NCBI GenBank assembly: GCA_014529385.2
Contig: CM043942.1
Span: 32,673,969-32,735,968, forward strand
Length of the DNA: 62,000 nt
Reading direction: 5' to 3'
Origin: Adiantum capillus-veneris
Lineage: Eukaryota > Streptophyta > Polypodiopsida > Polypodiales > Pteridaceae
The position numbers and the translations under genes were made by a program. Below, piece after piece: positions 34,119 through 46,002 of this stretch (position 1 is its first letter; each line of letters opens with the position of its first letter). The notes beneath the pieces are model-generated. The model was not told the origin of the DNA, searched no databases, and saw only the letters and a program-made list of their open reading frames with translations.

Positions 34119-35050
34119 TTACAACTTAAGGCAACATAGATAGACATGTGTGCCCTGATATTAGAGGAAGAGGCAAATTGATAGGCCGTACGTTTTTTCC
34201 ACCTTGGAGAGTAGCGAGGAGAATGATGAGGACGCTTACATACAAGCATGGCAAAGGCTTTGAGCTCATGAACAAAAGCACAATAGGAATCCATTGAGGG
34301 GGCCTGAATGTGACCAAAGATGCCGGCAATATAAGGCCCTGACTGAATTCCACTAGGGAATATCAAGATGACTTCGATTACCCAAAATAATGTTTTTTAA
34401 GTCAAGTGAAGAGCGCTTAGCAAGGCAAACATCTTGAAAAATGTGAATGAAGGGTTGGTTTGTTGGCCAATTGAAGGACACGTAGGTAACTGTTGCACTA
34501 TATATTTTTGCATCTGGAACATAGACCATCTCCAAGGCCCAATCTTCAGGCCTTTTCTGTGGTCCACACTATTATGAGCTAAATTAAGGAATCACCTGTG
34601 TCTACATTAAATTATGCCGAAACTATACAAAATCTACACATCCATTGTTTTTTCACTTAGACACCATCTATGGTTTAGCTTTAAGAATAGATCTACAAGA
34701 GGAGAACCTCTCGGAGTGAGTTGTATCCTACTATAAACCACATGAATGTCAGAGAATCTGGACCAGGATCAATAGCTTGGAGCAAAGAAACTGACAAGAT
34801 TCCTTCTCAGTAACAAGGCTCATAAGTCTTGAGATTGAAGGCTTCTAAGGATCAAATTGGCTCGATCTTGGCTCCTTTTCTAGATGCCATAAATTCTAGG
34901 TCTAAAAGACCTAGTCCTCCATGGATTTTAGGAAGGGTACAGACTTTAAAAGCAACTTTAGGAAATTTATTCTGATCTTGAGTACTCCCCCATCATAACT
35001 TATTGGCAAGAGAATACAATTTGTCCAATTGGGTTCTCAAAGGGTCCAAT
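34119..35050 (-). pseudogene. LINE (non-LTR) ORF2 C-terminal remnant
   Basis: On the minus strand, 35010-34860 reads with stops as NKFPKVAFK, then LPKIHGGLGLLDLEFMASRKG. The GGLG..DL pattern follows reverse transcriptase in plant LINE ORF2. Downstream pieces to 34119 include ILLATLQGGKNVRP and WPTNQPF. The remnant stops at the CACTA right end, so the CACTA element probably inserted into it. It is heavily decayed, with stops in all parts. Confidence 0.45.
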
Positions 35051-35837
35051 AGCATAAGAAAAAACAACAAACGATATAATATAATGATAAAGAACAAATG
35101 ATGTAGTTGAAGTATTGGACTACATTAGGGAAAGTTTGGACTCAAATTTGGTCCTTTTATCACTAGAGAGAAAATGTTGCATGATCAATGGATCGGACTA
35201 CCATAACAATAGCTCGGATTTTCCTTATTTCAATCTCAATTTTTTATAGTTTTAAAAAATAGTTTGCAATTGTTTTAAAATCCTTAATAGTAATATACAT
35301 TGCGATTAAATGCAGAACAAATGTGACATAATTAGCACTCAATGCAGTTTTGCGCACTTTTTTGATACGAGAGATTTCATAGTTCTCCCGCTCATTCCCA
35401 TTACTTTGCGATCTACTAACTTTTTTGCTTACATTCCACTGCATGCTCTTTGCACAGGGTAAAAGCATGTATAGGTCGTCCAAAAAGGGTTGTCTTGGAC
35501 ACTCCTTTTTAAAGTAGTTTTGGGGAACTTTTGAGTCTACATTTGATTTTTGGGGGAGGAAACTCAATGATGAGTAATGAAGATGGGGGTAATTTTTTTT
35601 TAAAGAGGGGTATGCATTTTTTATTGCCCCCTATAGTTCTTGGACTTGTTGCCAACGTACAAGCACCCCCTTTGTCTCCTTCTCTGCGTGGGCACAAAGC
35701 ATATAGGTTTAGGGTATTTTGTACGCATGGTTTTTACATAGAGCAGAGCGCCTTTCTCTCCTTCTCTGTGCGATATTTCTATAGCGCATTCCCTTTCTTT
35801 CCTCTGTGCGCGTTTCTCTATTGTGTGTGCTTAGTTT

Positions 35838-35841
<4 letters not shown>
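35051..35841. other. No gene seen
   Basis: AT-rich sequence with short frames only. It runs into a pyrimidine-rich stretch (TTTCTCTCCTTCTCTG, about 35750-35830) before the CT array. Confidence 0.4.

Positions 35842-35908
<67 letters not shown>
35842..35908. repeat. (CT)n microsatellite, about 33 units
   Basis: Uninterrupted CT dinucleotides, flanked by CT-rich but non-repeated sequence. Confidence 0.97.
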
Positions 35909-35909
<1 letters not shown>

Positions 35910-36059
35910 AGAATGGAGCCTTCTCGCTAGTTAGGTGTGTGTGTCTGTGACATGTTTGGTCTTGTTGACGTCTGGGCTCTTCATGATGCATGTTCATGCA
36001 TTGAGATCTTTTTCTTTAGGTTTTCTTGATTTGGCTCTGTGCCCACCAGTACACAATCG

Positions 36060-36770
36060 AGTAGAGTTTCTCGAGCAGTTCACAAGTTGCTTACACAATT
36101 ACTGGGCGGCAAAGAAAAGGGGACAAAGAGAGAGGCAAAGGCAGCAGACTTTCTGTGTTGACAAGTGGAAGGATGTCTAGCTCGATGAGAAGCAGAAAGT
36201 AAAGATTCTTCATGCCATGTCAAGGTGCTGGCAAGAGAAGATGCAAGGATTGACAACCAAACTCCAAGGAGAGATCTTTGAAGAGTTACTCTAGCAACCA
36301 TTATTTTGCAACCTGCAAAACTCGGCACATTCTATACAGAGAGTAGTTCTTTCCAACATTCACAACACCTTGTCAAAAGTCAAGGTCCCGCAATCAGCCA
36401 CAAAAATGCTTTTCAAGAGGGCATCAGTGATAGCATGCAGTAATTTGAGGGACGAAGTAGATGCACGTGCCTTTACGGATAGAGCACTTGCAAAGTCGTT
36501 GGGCATACACAGAAGAAACATCGGTTTTGCAAATACACGGCTCCATTTAGAGGATGAGAATAGTCCTTTTCTAGTCTTAGCATGTTAACGGAAAGCTCAT
36601 CATTCTACAAACATCAGAGAGGACATTAAGGAGGTTGTGTTGGTTTCTGGACAGTAGAGACCCAAGTCTCTCCGAACAAGAAGGACCTATGCCAAAGGCT
36701 TATAGGCAAAAAGGTTGTTCTTATGCATCCATTGCATTTGCTGGATCAACCTCAGGACTTCTCAGCCAGT
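36060..36770 (+). pseudogene. Decayed copy of an unknown, probably transposon-derived gene
   Basis: The clearest frame is 36370-36588 (ARAFTDRALAKSLGIHRRNI), followed in another frame near 36660-36770 by ETQVSPNKKDLCQRLIGKK and MHPLHLLDQPQ. A second decayed copy at 43080-46345 shows ETCVSPNKNDV. The pattern of a short helix-turn-helix-like start and then SPNKKD recalls a hypothetical protein family I associate with mosses and ferns, perhaps a transposase. Stops and frameshifts are frequent. Identity rests on memory only. Confidence 0.35.
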
Positions 36771-37379
36771 TCCTTTTTGTACTTCTCCTCATGTTGTAAA
36801 GCTTCCTCTTGATTAGGAATCAAGTTCAGATCCACCATCTGCACCAACTCTGATCCCTGAATTTCTTGTCCAGGTAGCAAGTCTGAATTTTTCTCTTTTG
36901 CTTCTTCTTCCTTCTGCAAGATGCCTTCAACACCCCCCCAAAAATCAGAGACCAAGAAGAGGTGCTACAATCCGAAGCTATTCTTCGGAATGAGGACAAG
37001 GTTTCCAAAATTACTAGTCATTCTAGGATCTTTGTCCAACACTATGGATGTTGGCAAGCCATGATACTTGAAAATTTGAGATCTAAAGAGGGTTGTCGTT
37101 TGATGTGCCTTAATAGTATTTTTGACAGGCATAGAGTGTGTTTTCTTGCTAAGCTTGTCGGTTGAAACAATCCAAGTTGCTTCCCTCGATCAAATTTCAA
37201 TTTTTGGTATACCACACATTGTGAAACATACTCTTGTATGTTTACTTTTCATGGTAGACCAACAGAAATACATTTCTACTCCTTGAAGATTAGATTATGG
37301 AATCCTTCTTTGCCCCGCATAATGAGAAGCATGGGATTCATACATGGATTTCTTATTGTATTGGTGAGTAGCACCTATG
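36771..37379. other. No supported gene
   Basis: Short frames on both strands only. One minus-strand frame (36752-36955) is Glu/Lys-rich without a recognisable domain, and the CACCCCCCCA near 36935 suggests a patchwork of fragments. Confidence 0.3.
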
Positions 37380-38200
37380 AATGAGAAAGAAGTGAATCTC
37401 CAAATTCCTCTGAAGATGTGGCTCCACGAAGACGGCCGTCTCAACCCCCAACTCCTCCCAAGAGGAAAAGTTCGACATGTAGTCCTTCTCGTCATTTTGA
37501 GAGGGAAGAGAGGAATCAAAAGAAGAAAAAGGCAAGAAAGACGTCACCCTCTTCTCCATCTTCATCATCTTCCTCCTCTTCCCCTGATAGAAGCAACGTT
37601 TTTTCTGCTAGAGAATACAAGAGGGGAGGAAGAAGTTCAAGGAGGGAGGAAAGAGCATCTCTTTTCTCACCTATAATGGCACCTTTGGTGCTACAAATAA
37701 ATTTTTGGCCTTTATCCAGTAGTTTGATGCGGCCTTTGGAAATGAGGGCTTCAAAAAATCCTCTAAGCTACGTCATGTAGCTATGCACTTCCAAAAGTCT
37801 GTCCGACAATAATGGGCTAGCCTCTGTGGCAATGGTGAAGCTCCAAAGACATGGATAACTCTACGAGTTTTTATCATGAAGCAATTTCTTGCAAGCAATG
37901 CCAAAGATAAAGTGCTCACTGAATGGTGAAGCTTGAAGCTACTCCCCAATGAGTTTATCCTCACGAGTATGTGGACAAGTTTTTGGATTTACATCTCAAA
38001 GCCACAATCTTCCAAAAGATAGACTTTACCGAGAAAAAACAACAATTTTGTGCGGGACTATCTGAAGAAATGGCCAAGTATGTCAACTCTCAAAGGCCTT
38101 GGACCATCACTGAAGTCATCCACCACACTATGGTTTCTTTGCACATCATTTTCCAACAAGGGGCTGAAAGGAATGCTAAGCCCATGTAAAACAAAGAACG
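37380..38200 (+). pseudogene. Retrotransposon Gag-like pseudogene
   Basis: A Ser/Arg/Lys-rich start (PPTPPKRKSSTCSPSRHF, then KKKKARKTSPSSPSSSSS) leads into KFLAFIQ and FDAAFGNEGFKESSKLRH. HVAMHFQKS, then a WASLCG.....W segment, and FIMKQFLASNAKDKVLTEW follow. This matches the general layout of the gypsy Gag core (PF03732-type), with FA...W...F.....F spacing. Several TAG/TGA codons replace Trp or Gln, and the frame shifts near 37960. It continues to VDKFLDLHLKATIFQ and SEEMAKYVNSQRPWTI. No pol follows it. Confidence 0.5.
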
Positions 38201-40931
38201 AAAATAATCAAGAGGAAAGAACAATGCTACAGGGAAAGTAACATGTATATAGTGAGGCAGTCCGGGGCGGGCAACAAGAAGAGCGGCCTCTAAACACCCT
38301 TCGAGGCTCCCGTGCTGCTCAATTGGGGCTAGGGAAAGCACAATCAGAGACAACAACAACCCACAACCAGAAACCAAACAAGAAAAGGGGCACCACCTAG
38401 TTGTAGATGCGAACTAGGACGCACATGATATCTCCTTGTACTCAAACGCACAAAGAGAGGGGAATGCAAGATAGCCACACACACCAAACACAAACATTCA
38501 CCACGCCAGAGAGAGGTAAAGAGCACAAATCAACTTGAGCAACTTAGTCTTAGCCTTAAAGACTAGATGCACACAAAGCTTGATGAGAAATAGAGAGACA
38601 ACACAAAACTTGACCTTGTTTCCAATACACAAATTGTCTTAGGGTCACGGGAGCCCTCTCACCGAGCACCCTCTTACAATTGACCTTTTAGGCAAACAAT
38701 TCAACAAGCCCTCAAACCACCAAGCATGAAATGGCACAACAAACTTCAAGGACAATATACCTTCAACCACCTGATGAGCCAACTTATCAAGTCAATTTGG
38801 AGAGAAGAGTCGTAGTTACAGCATACAATTGCACCCAAAACTATAAATCTTATTTATGCCCAAGATTAGGCTACAAGTGTGGTGAAGAGTATGGCATACA
38901 CTCCACTCCTCTAGATGGCAGAACTAACTTCAAGCTTCTCCATGCACCTATGTGTAGTGATGGAATAGAGCACTCACAATGCACACACTCTACACAACTA
39001 GGCTTGAAGAGTGGTGTGTTATGTGTTGAGAATGGTGTGGTGTAGTGTGATCATGTGATCATTTACAAGGGAGAGAAGGGCTCTATTTATAGGTTTTAGA
39101 AGCCCCGATTAGGATTAGTCCTAATCAAGTTTATTTGAAGGAATAAAATATTATGCATTTTTTATTTTTTATTTTAATGAGGGTGGGTCTCTCTTGTCCT
39201 TTGAGTCACATGGATGTGGGCTCAAGTGAAGAGAATTATTGAGGATGATAGGAGAGAGGATTGAGTGAATAATTTGGGAGTGCCTACTCTAGTAGAGGGT
39301 GCATTTTACAATAAGGTTAGTGGTTAGTAGTTAGTAATTATCACTAAAAAATATTTACAAAATCATTCACCAAATGGTGAGATATATGATGAGAAAAGTT
39401 AGAGAAGGGATGAGCTTGTAAAGAGAGGCTGAAGCTTTGGAGAAGTTGACATTCACCTCTTTACAGCACCGGAAGAAGAAGCAGTCAACATGGCGAAGCA
39501 ACGCGTGTCGATGAAGCTATGTTATTTCAAACCTTGGAAAATTCATGATAAAAGCCTTCATTTGCAGAGGTTATCTTTGGATTTTTGTTGATTTTTTTAA
39601 GTTCTTTACAAAGTTGAAGAGAGTATGGTAATATGGACATATATGTAGAGACAAAGGGGGACACATAGGGTGTAGAAATGGAGGATGAAGTCTATGGAGG
39701 TGTGAGAGATGTGGCAATGGTGAAGAGGGTGAATTAGGGCATGGGAGTTGCAGGTTTGGGAGTGGGAAGGAGAGGGAGGAGTGTGTGTGAAAGAGGAAAA
39801 TGATAAAGTGGAACAGGGAGTGTGGTTGCATAGCATGGGCAAACTGGGGTCCACCAATAAAATCATAGCTCACAGCTCGTAGCTCAAAAAAATATGAAAA
39901 ATTTTGAGGTGAAAGTTCAGCTCACGAGCTACATCTTGTGATTGTATCACCTTTCCAAATTCGGGGAGCATGTGATCTTTAAAAATTCAGCAAAACCGAC
40001 TGTGTTTTCCACTGCACAAGGTCCTTGTGAGGTCCTTCTTTGGATGATTCTTTTGAATACCTCCAAGAGTGAGCTCCCCATGGTGCATGCATGCATGCCA
40101 CATACCCTTGACCTTATTTGGTAGGTCTATAATTGAAGATATTGTTGAGATCATGATATAAATGAATAGTACAACTAAGAAAATCAAATATTGAGGGGTC
40201 TAAAAAATATGTACATGTCAAATATAAATAATATAGGTGGAAAACATATAAAGGGGTCAAAATAAATATCTCTCATTATAAGTCTACCATAAAAAGATGA
40301 ATATTTTTGGTGGTCTAATTTATGAGAGTAATAAAGAATAGATGTAAGAAGGAAAAAATCACAATAGTGAAAAAATATACACATAAATAGAACTAGTTTT
40401 TTTTTATTTTTATTGGGATGGAGTTACACCAAAAATAAGAGAAGCTTGCATGAAATTATTTTTATATGGAATAAAGAGTATGCAAAATGGTAAGAAAAAA
40501 TATGTTAATGGTGAGTCAATGTACATAGCATAAATAACACACCATAGGTAGAAATATTTAAATAAATACCAAAATAATTATGAAAAATCCTTTTATTTAG
40601 GCCCTATATACAATGAAATATTTCCACACAAATGGACCATAATATACTTATATTTTTTATATATTTTTTATTTTTTTGGCTCAACTAGCCCAATGACTAG
40701 CTAATTAAGGGTTTTTAAAAAGATATGGGAAAAATCCCCTAACTCACACACACCTATATACAGTGAAATGGTAGGGATAGCCACAGTGTTTGGATGATTT
40801 TGGTAGGGTGGGTTAACTCACTATGGAAATTATGGAAAGCCGAAAAACGGCTATCATTAGTCCCCCCCCTTAGATAATGGTACATTCATGTACCATTTAT
40901 CCGACCATACAACATGTAGATTGTGCAACAT
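38201..40931. other. Long non-coding stretch, probably old LTR or leader sequence
   Basis: No supported gene. A pyrimidine run (TCCCCCCCCTTAG, 40861-40873) is a polypurine tract on the minus strand and could mark the 3' end of an old minus-strand retroelement containing the frame at 40932-42518. I could not find matching LTRs. AT-rich parts (40180-40680) hold no structure I can define. Confidence 0.35.
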
Positions 40932-42518
40932 CTATCTTTGTCTGCTCTCATCTTTGAAGAACCTTTGTTGTATGATTAAAAAACCTTGCGTGATATGAAA
41001 GGTTCTCAGAGCCAATAGTAGGATGTAATGAAGTGACTGAGTAAACCTCCTCCACTGAGAAAGTTTCGATAAGCACCCCCTAGGATCAAAGATCTTGAAG
41101 TATCTTTCCCCAAGAGAGATGTATGGTATGGAAACACTTACTGATTTCGGTTGAAGAAACTTGTAGATTTTATTGTTGTCCATCATTGCATCTATCACTA
41201 TGAATGTGATATAAAAGATTGGTTGCTCTTCCTCCTGTGTAAAGTTGATGTATCTGCTACGATCTTCAAGATCTTGTATGAGCAAATTCCTGAACTGTAG
41301 CTCATAAAATTCATTCAACCTGGGTAAGCTCATAAATTCAAAAATTCTATGACCTTCATGATTTAGGAAAGCTTGATCCATGCTTCCAACTGCTATTGGA
41401 AGATATTGCAAATAGTTTACCACATAAGTAGATAATAGACGAAGGTTCCTATTGCTTCCAACACATTGGAAGAGAATAGATTTTGGTACTGATTGATGAA
41501 ATATCCACATGTAGCAATCAATAAGTTTTTCATCTACGATGAAGACTAGAAGCATCACAATGTGCGACCTCCATACACCAAAGAACCAAATGAAGAAGGT
41601 TTGGAAACATCCGTTCATCACCAAGTATTCATGTCCTCTTCCACTTAAGAAGGTATGGTGCCCCCGATGAAAGGTATATGTAAAGAGAGGAGAAGTTGAC
41701 TTTGAAGAGGTGAAAGCCAATGTGAAGATGATTTGGGCTTCAAAAGTTTGGATTTTCTTGCTAAGAGATTGTCCCATGAATGAAGAGCCACCCACTAAAA
41801 CACCATTGGAGAGAATGATACCCTTCTGACAGTTTCCTTTTATGATTTTATTTTTTACTACTCTCCCATGTTCTTCATCCCCTTCTAAGCCCCCCCTTTG
41901 GCAAGGTTGTAACTCCTCACATTGTACCACCTCAAAGGTTGATGGATTACTGTCTGATTTTGTGAAAACTTTGGCTTCTTGCATGATAGGTTCCTCCATG
42001 CTTAATATACATGCGTCATACCAATGTTTTTCAACATCCTCAAACACTTCTTGAAGATTGTCCTCACATGGATTCAACTCACACTCTTTTACTTTGTTTT
42101 GGAGTTGGCATTCCATGTACACAATCATCTCTTTATGATCAATGTGGTCTATGATCTCCCCACCTATGATTTCATCTTCTTCTTCACTCTCTTGTTTTAG
42201 ACAAGATACACTCTCAGAACATTCCATAAGATCAAGGTTACCTTCAAGGTCTTCATTCTCTATAGAGTCATGTTGCACAAAAGCTTCGTCTGCTCGGACT
42301 AGAAATTGATCCTCCGCCAAAAGGTTGGATGTATCCATTATTGAATCATCAATGCCATTTGAGATATCTTGGGTCGATTTTTGCATGCTTGTGATAAAAG
42401 TAGAAGAAAGAGATTCCACATTTGAATCTTGGCCACACACTTTAGCACTTGAATAATCAGTTGGCATGTAAGTAACTTCTTCAACATTTGTCAGAGTAGA
42501 AGGAGACAAGTATGGCAA
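40932..42518 (-). CDS. 528-codon open frame of unknown function
   Basis: A long uninterrupted minus-strand frame. The first in-frame ATG is 17 codons in (MPTDYSSAKVCGQD); upstream the frame stays open into the adjacent GA array, so the true start is unclear. The first 210 residues are acidic (CLKQESEEEDEIIGGEIIDH). The rest is hydrophobic and aromatic (FFIWFFGVWRSHIVMLLVFI, TFIVIDAMMDNNKIYKFLQP), with possible membrane-like stretches. I recognise no domain. A purine tract lies just after its stop on the coding strand. It may be an unusual retroelement-associated frame or a chance survivor in repeat DNA. Confidence 0.35.
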   Translation of the reverse strand: MPYLSPSTLTNVEEVTYMPTDYSSAKVCGQDSNVESLSSTFITSMQKSTQDISNGIDDSIMDTSNLLAEDQFLVRADEAFVQHDSIENEDLEGNLDLMECSESVSCLKQESEEEDEIIGGEIIDHIDHKEMIVYMECQLQNKVKECELNPCEDNLQEVFEDVEKHWYDACILSMEEPIMQEAKVFTKSDSNPSTFEVVQCEELQPCQRGGLEGDEEHGRVVKNKIIKGNCQKGIILSNGVLVGGSSFMGQSLSKKIQTFEAQIIFTLAFTSSKSTSPLFTYTFHRGHHTFLSGRGHEYLVMNGCFQTFFIWFFGVWRSHIVMLLVFIVDEKLIDCYMWIFHQSVPKSILFQCVGSNRNLRLLSTYVVNYLQYLPIAVGSMDQAFLNHEGHRIFEFMSLPRLNEFYELQFRNLLIQDLEDRSRYINFTQEEEQPIFYITFIVIDAMMDNNKIYKFLQPKSVSVSIPYISLGERYFKIFDPRGCLSKLSQWRRFTQSLHYILLLALRTFHITQGFLIIQQRFFKDESRQR

Positions 42519-42598
42519 AGGAGATGACTCCTTGATAGAAACACTTTCATGATGGTTGGTTCTTCCAGCATGATGGAAACCATTTTTGATGTAGAAGT

Positions 42599-42600
<2 letters not shown>

Positions 42601-42687
<87 letters not shown>
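42601..42687. repeat. (CT)n microsatellite, about 43 units
   Basis: Pure CT dinucleotides just upstream (coding sense) of the 528-codon frame. Confidence 0.97.
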
Positions 42688-42689
<2 letters not shown>

Positions 42690-43631
42690 TCATCCTCCCT
42701 TTCCCTTGAGGTTTCTCTTTGAGCTATGAAGAACAAGTTCTATGCAATTAAATAGTCATCAATACAAGGAACTTGTTATGAAAATGCATCAGTATTGTCG
42801 AGTGGATTCGCACTGGGATAATAATTCTTAAAATGAATTTATGATGGCATGTCCAAGCTTGGGTTATTTACTATGTTTTACTTTATGCAAATTTGCAGTC
42901 ATTTAGGAAACTTGTTGCTAAATCATGGGTTTATTGTATGTATTGGTTTGCAATCATGTAGGGACAGCTTCTTGTTGGGTCATGTGTTTTATCAAGCGTG
43001 CTAGATTGTAGTCATCTAGAGATAGGTTCTTGATGAATACTATGTTTTATTATGTGTGCTAGTTTGTAGTCATCTAGAGACATGAGAGAAAGAAAAAGGG
43101 AACGGTGAGAGGATCAAAAATGCCCATGACTAGAGAGACAAGTGCATGCCCTTGACAATCCTCTAAAAAGGAAGATTGCTTCAGAGATTGTGAATGTCTT
43201 CAAGCGGAAGACATTTGGCATTTATACGAATTGAAAACAACATATTTGGAGTCTAGTTGCTAAATATCCTAATTTACTAACAATCCATGAGCACTTTGGG
43301 AATGAGGATGTCATTCAACATGAAATACTTTCCAATTTCCATGATACATTGACCCTCATCAAGCAACCAAGTTCTAATTATGAGTTATTCATGAAGAATA
43401 TGGCATTGATGATGATGAGTTTGTAGCAAAAAATTCATATTGCAAAAGTTTTGTGATTCCTAAAGGTTGGCCATCCCGTGTGAATGATAATCTCAGTGGT
43501 GGATTATTTTCATTGTCTGCATGTCACAAGTAATCTCATGAGAGCCCAACCTTGGATTACACATTTTGGAGAGATGAGACATGTGTCTCTCCTAATAAGA
43601 ATGATGTTTCTTATAAGAGAATGAAGAAAAG

Positions 43632-43659
43632 TATATATATATATATATATATATATATA
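43632..43659. repeat. (TA)n microsatellite
   Basis: About 14 TA units just after the SPNKND segment. Confidence 0.95.
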
Positions 43660-43849
43660 GCACCTTGTGCATTTCCTTGACAAGCCTCAGGTAATCAACA
43701 TATAACCTCTATCGTGTTCTATATGTTTTTGTGCATGCTACATATGATTATTGTTGTATTGGATCTGCTAGCCCCTAGGAGGGGCATACTGTTATAAAGG
43801 AAGATGTGCTATTTTTGTACATTTGGATATTTCATGAAAATCATACAAA

Positions 43850-45140
43850 CAGCAATGAATGCTACTAGATGTATGCTAGTTAGCATAAAGGATACTATTG
43901 GATGCTAGCAAAAAATCATATAGTCTACAGGAGGTATGCTAGCATACACTACTGGATGTATGCTAGTTAACATAATTGAAGCTAGCTAGAAAGCATAAAA
44001 TCTATAAGAGGTATGCTAGTTAGTGTATAGTCTAAAGGAGGTATGCTAGGTGGCATACAGGCTATTGGTGGATATATGTGTGTTAGCAAACTACCTACCA
44101 GAGGTATGCTAGTCACCATAATGGCTACTAAATGTATGCTAGTTTGCATACAAAATTACTAGATGTATATTAGTTAGCATACATCATATGCTTGGATTCT
44201 AGCTAGAAAGCATATGGTCTACAGAAGCAGGTATGCTAGTTCACATATAGTCTAGAGGAGTTATGCTAGGTAGCATACATGCTATTGAATATATGTTAGT
44301 TAGCATACTACCTACCAAAGGTATGCTAGTTAGCATAATGGCTACTTGATGTATGCTAGTTTGCATACATAAACTATTGGATGCATGCTAGTTAGTATAC
44401 ATGATATGTTTGAATGCCAACTAGAAAGCATACTATCTATAGGAGATATGCTAGTTAGCATACATTCTAAAGGAGTTATGCTAGGTAGCATAACTCCTTT
44501 ATACTTCTAAAGGACATATGCTAGTTAGCATACAGTCTAAAGGAGTTATGATAGCTAGCATACAGTCTGAAGGAGTTATGCTAGGTAGCATACAGGATAT
44601 TGGATATATGCTAGTTAGCATATTACCCACCAGAGGTTTGCTAGTTAACATAATGTCTACCTGATGTATGATAGTCTACATACAAATACTATGGATGTAT
44701 GCTAGTTAGCATTCAGTTTACATGAGGTTTACTAGGTAGCATATAGAAAATTGGATATATACTAGTTAGCATATTACCTACTAGAGATCCACTAGTTAGC
44801 ATAATGGCTATCTGATGTATGATTGTTTACATATAAAAAATTGGATACATATTAGTTAGCATACTACCTACTAGAGATCTACTAGCCAGCATAATGGTTA
44901 CCTTATGTATGACAATTTTCACACAGATACTATTGAATGTATGCTAGTTAGCATACAAGATATAGTTAGCATATGGGCTTGACTTTATGGTGATTAAAAT
45001 ACTTCATATATTCTAAGTAGCACCCTTCGTGTATGCTAACTAGCATCCCTCCTATATGCTAAGTAGATATTTCTTATATGCTAACTAGCATACTATCTAT
45101 ATGCTAAGTAGTATAATGCATACATTCTAACTATCATAAT
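43850..45140. repeat. Hairpin-cored minisatellite, about 35 diverged units
   Basis: The core TATGCTAGTTAGCATA (two 7-base inverted arms around GT) recurs roughly every 30-45 bases, with variants such as TATGCTAGGTAGCATA. Linkers resemble GATGT, CTACAGGAGG or CTATTGG. Near the right end (45030-45100) units read TATGCTAACTAGCATA, the opposite orientation. Confidence 0.9.
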
Positions 45141-45571
45141 GTGATTGCACATCCTTGATTGTCCATTGTATAGGTTGAAATCTTCCACAGGTTCAAAGAG
45201 AAACATCCAAATTGCAAAAAATGGCATGCAATTGTTTGAGTGCTAAAGCCATACTTTGCACAATAGTTGAATACACATGTTGTTGTGAGTACCATGTGTA
45301 GATGTGTCTTTTAAAGGACACACTGAACCATATTCAATCTCAAATTTTGGGCTCCATGGATCACACTGCAGCTATCTATAGTGGTGCATATAGCATATGT
45401 GGCCCACATGATGGCACTAGTATTGGATGTTTGGTTGATACTCTCACTTTCAAAGGTTTCACATTGGGAGCCCATTGTCTATCCAAAGCTATAAGATGTC
45501 AATTTTCATGATAGGAAATTTTTGTTATGGGAGAGGTGTCAAGAAATTGAAAATGTATTGCCTAAAAACAT

Positions 45572-46002
45572 TAGGTGAAATTTGGACTCACAAAGGGGCC
45601 CTTTAAGCAGTTTGACTTTACCTCTCTCTACCAAAACGGGCACATGGATATTTTTTTGCAAACAAACTCCAAAGTTGACGGAGGTTTGACAGTTAGAATG
45701 TCCTCTTCAAGCTCTATCTATTGATATATAGCACGCCATGAGATTCCTCATATTTTAGAAGATTCTTTTTTTTATTCACCTATGATGTGACAACTCTAAT
45801 TAAAAAAAGAATCTTCTAAAATATGAGGAATCTCATGGCGTGCTATATATCAATAGATAGAGCTTGAAGAGGACATTCTAATTGTCAAACCTCCGTCAAC
45901 TTTGGAGTTTGTTTGCAAAAAAATATCCATGTGCCCGTTTTGGTAGAGAGAGGTAAAGTCAAACTGCTTAAAGGGCCCCTTTGTGAGTCCAAATTTCACC
46001 TA
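45572..46002. repeat. Palindrome with arms of about 200 bp
   Basis: TAGGTGAAATTTGGACTCAC at 45572 pairs with the end at 46002, and the arms meet around 45773-45801, leaving about 28 unpaired bases. Mismatches are very few, for example GACAGTTAGAAT against ATTCTAATTGTC. Such identity between arms means a recent origin or active gene conversion. Confidence 0.92.

Noticed and set aside
43850-45140. CRISPR-like repeat array
   Set aside because: Repeats and spacers both diverge, spacing is irregular, there are no cas genes and the context is a plant genome. It is a minisatellite.
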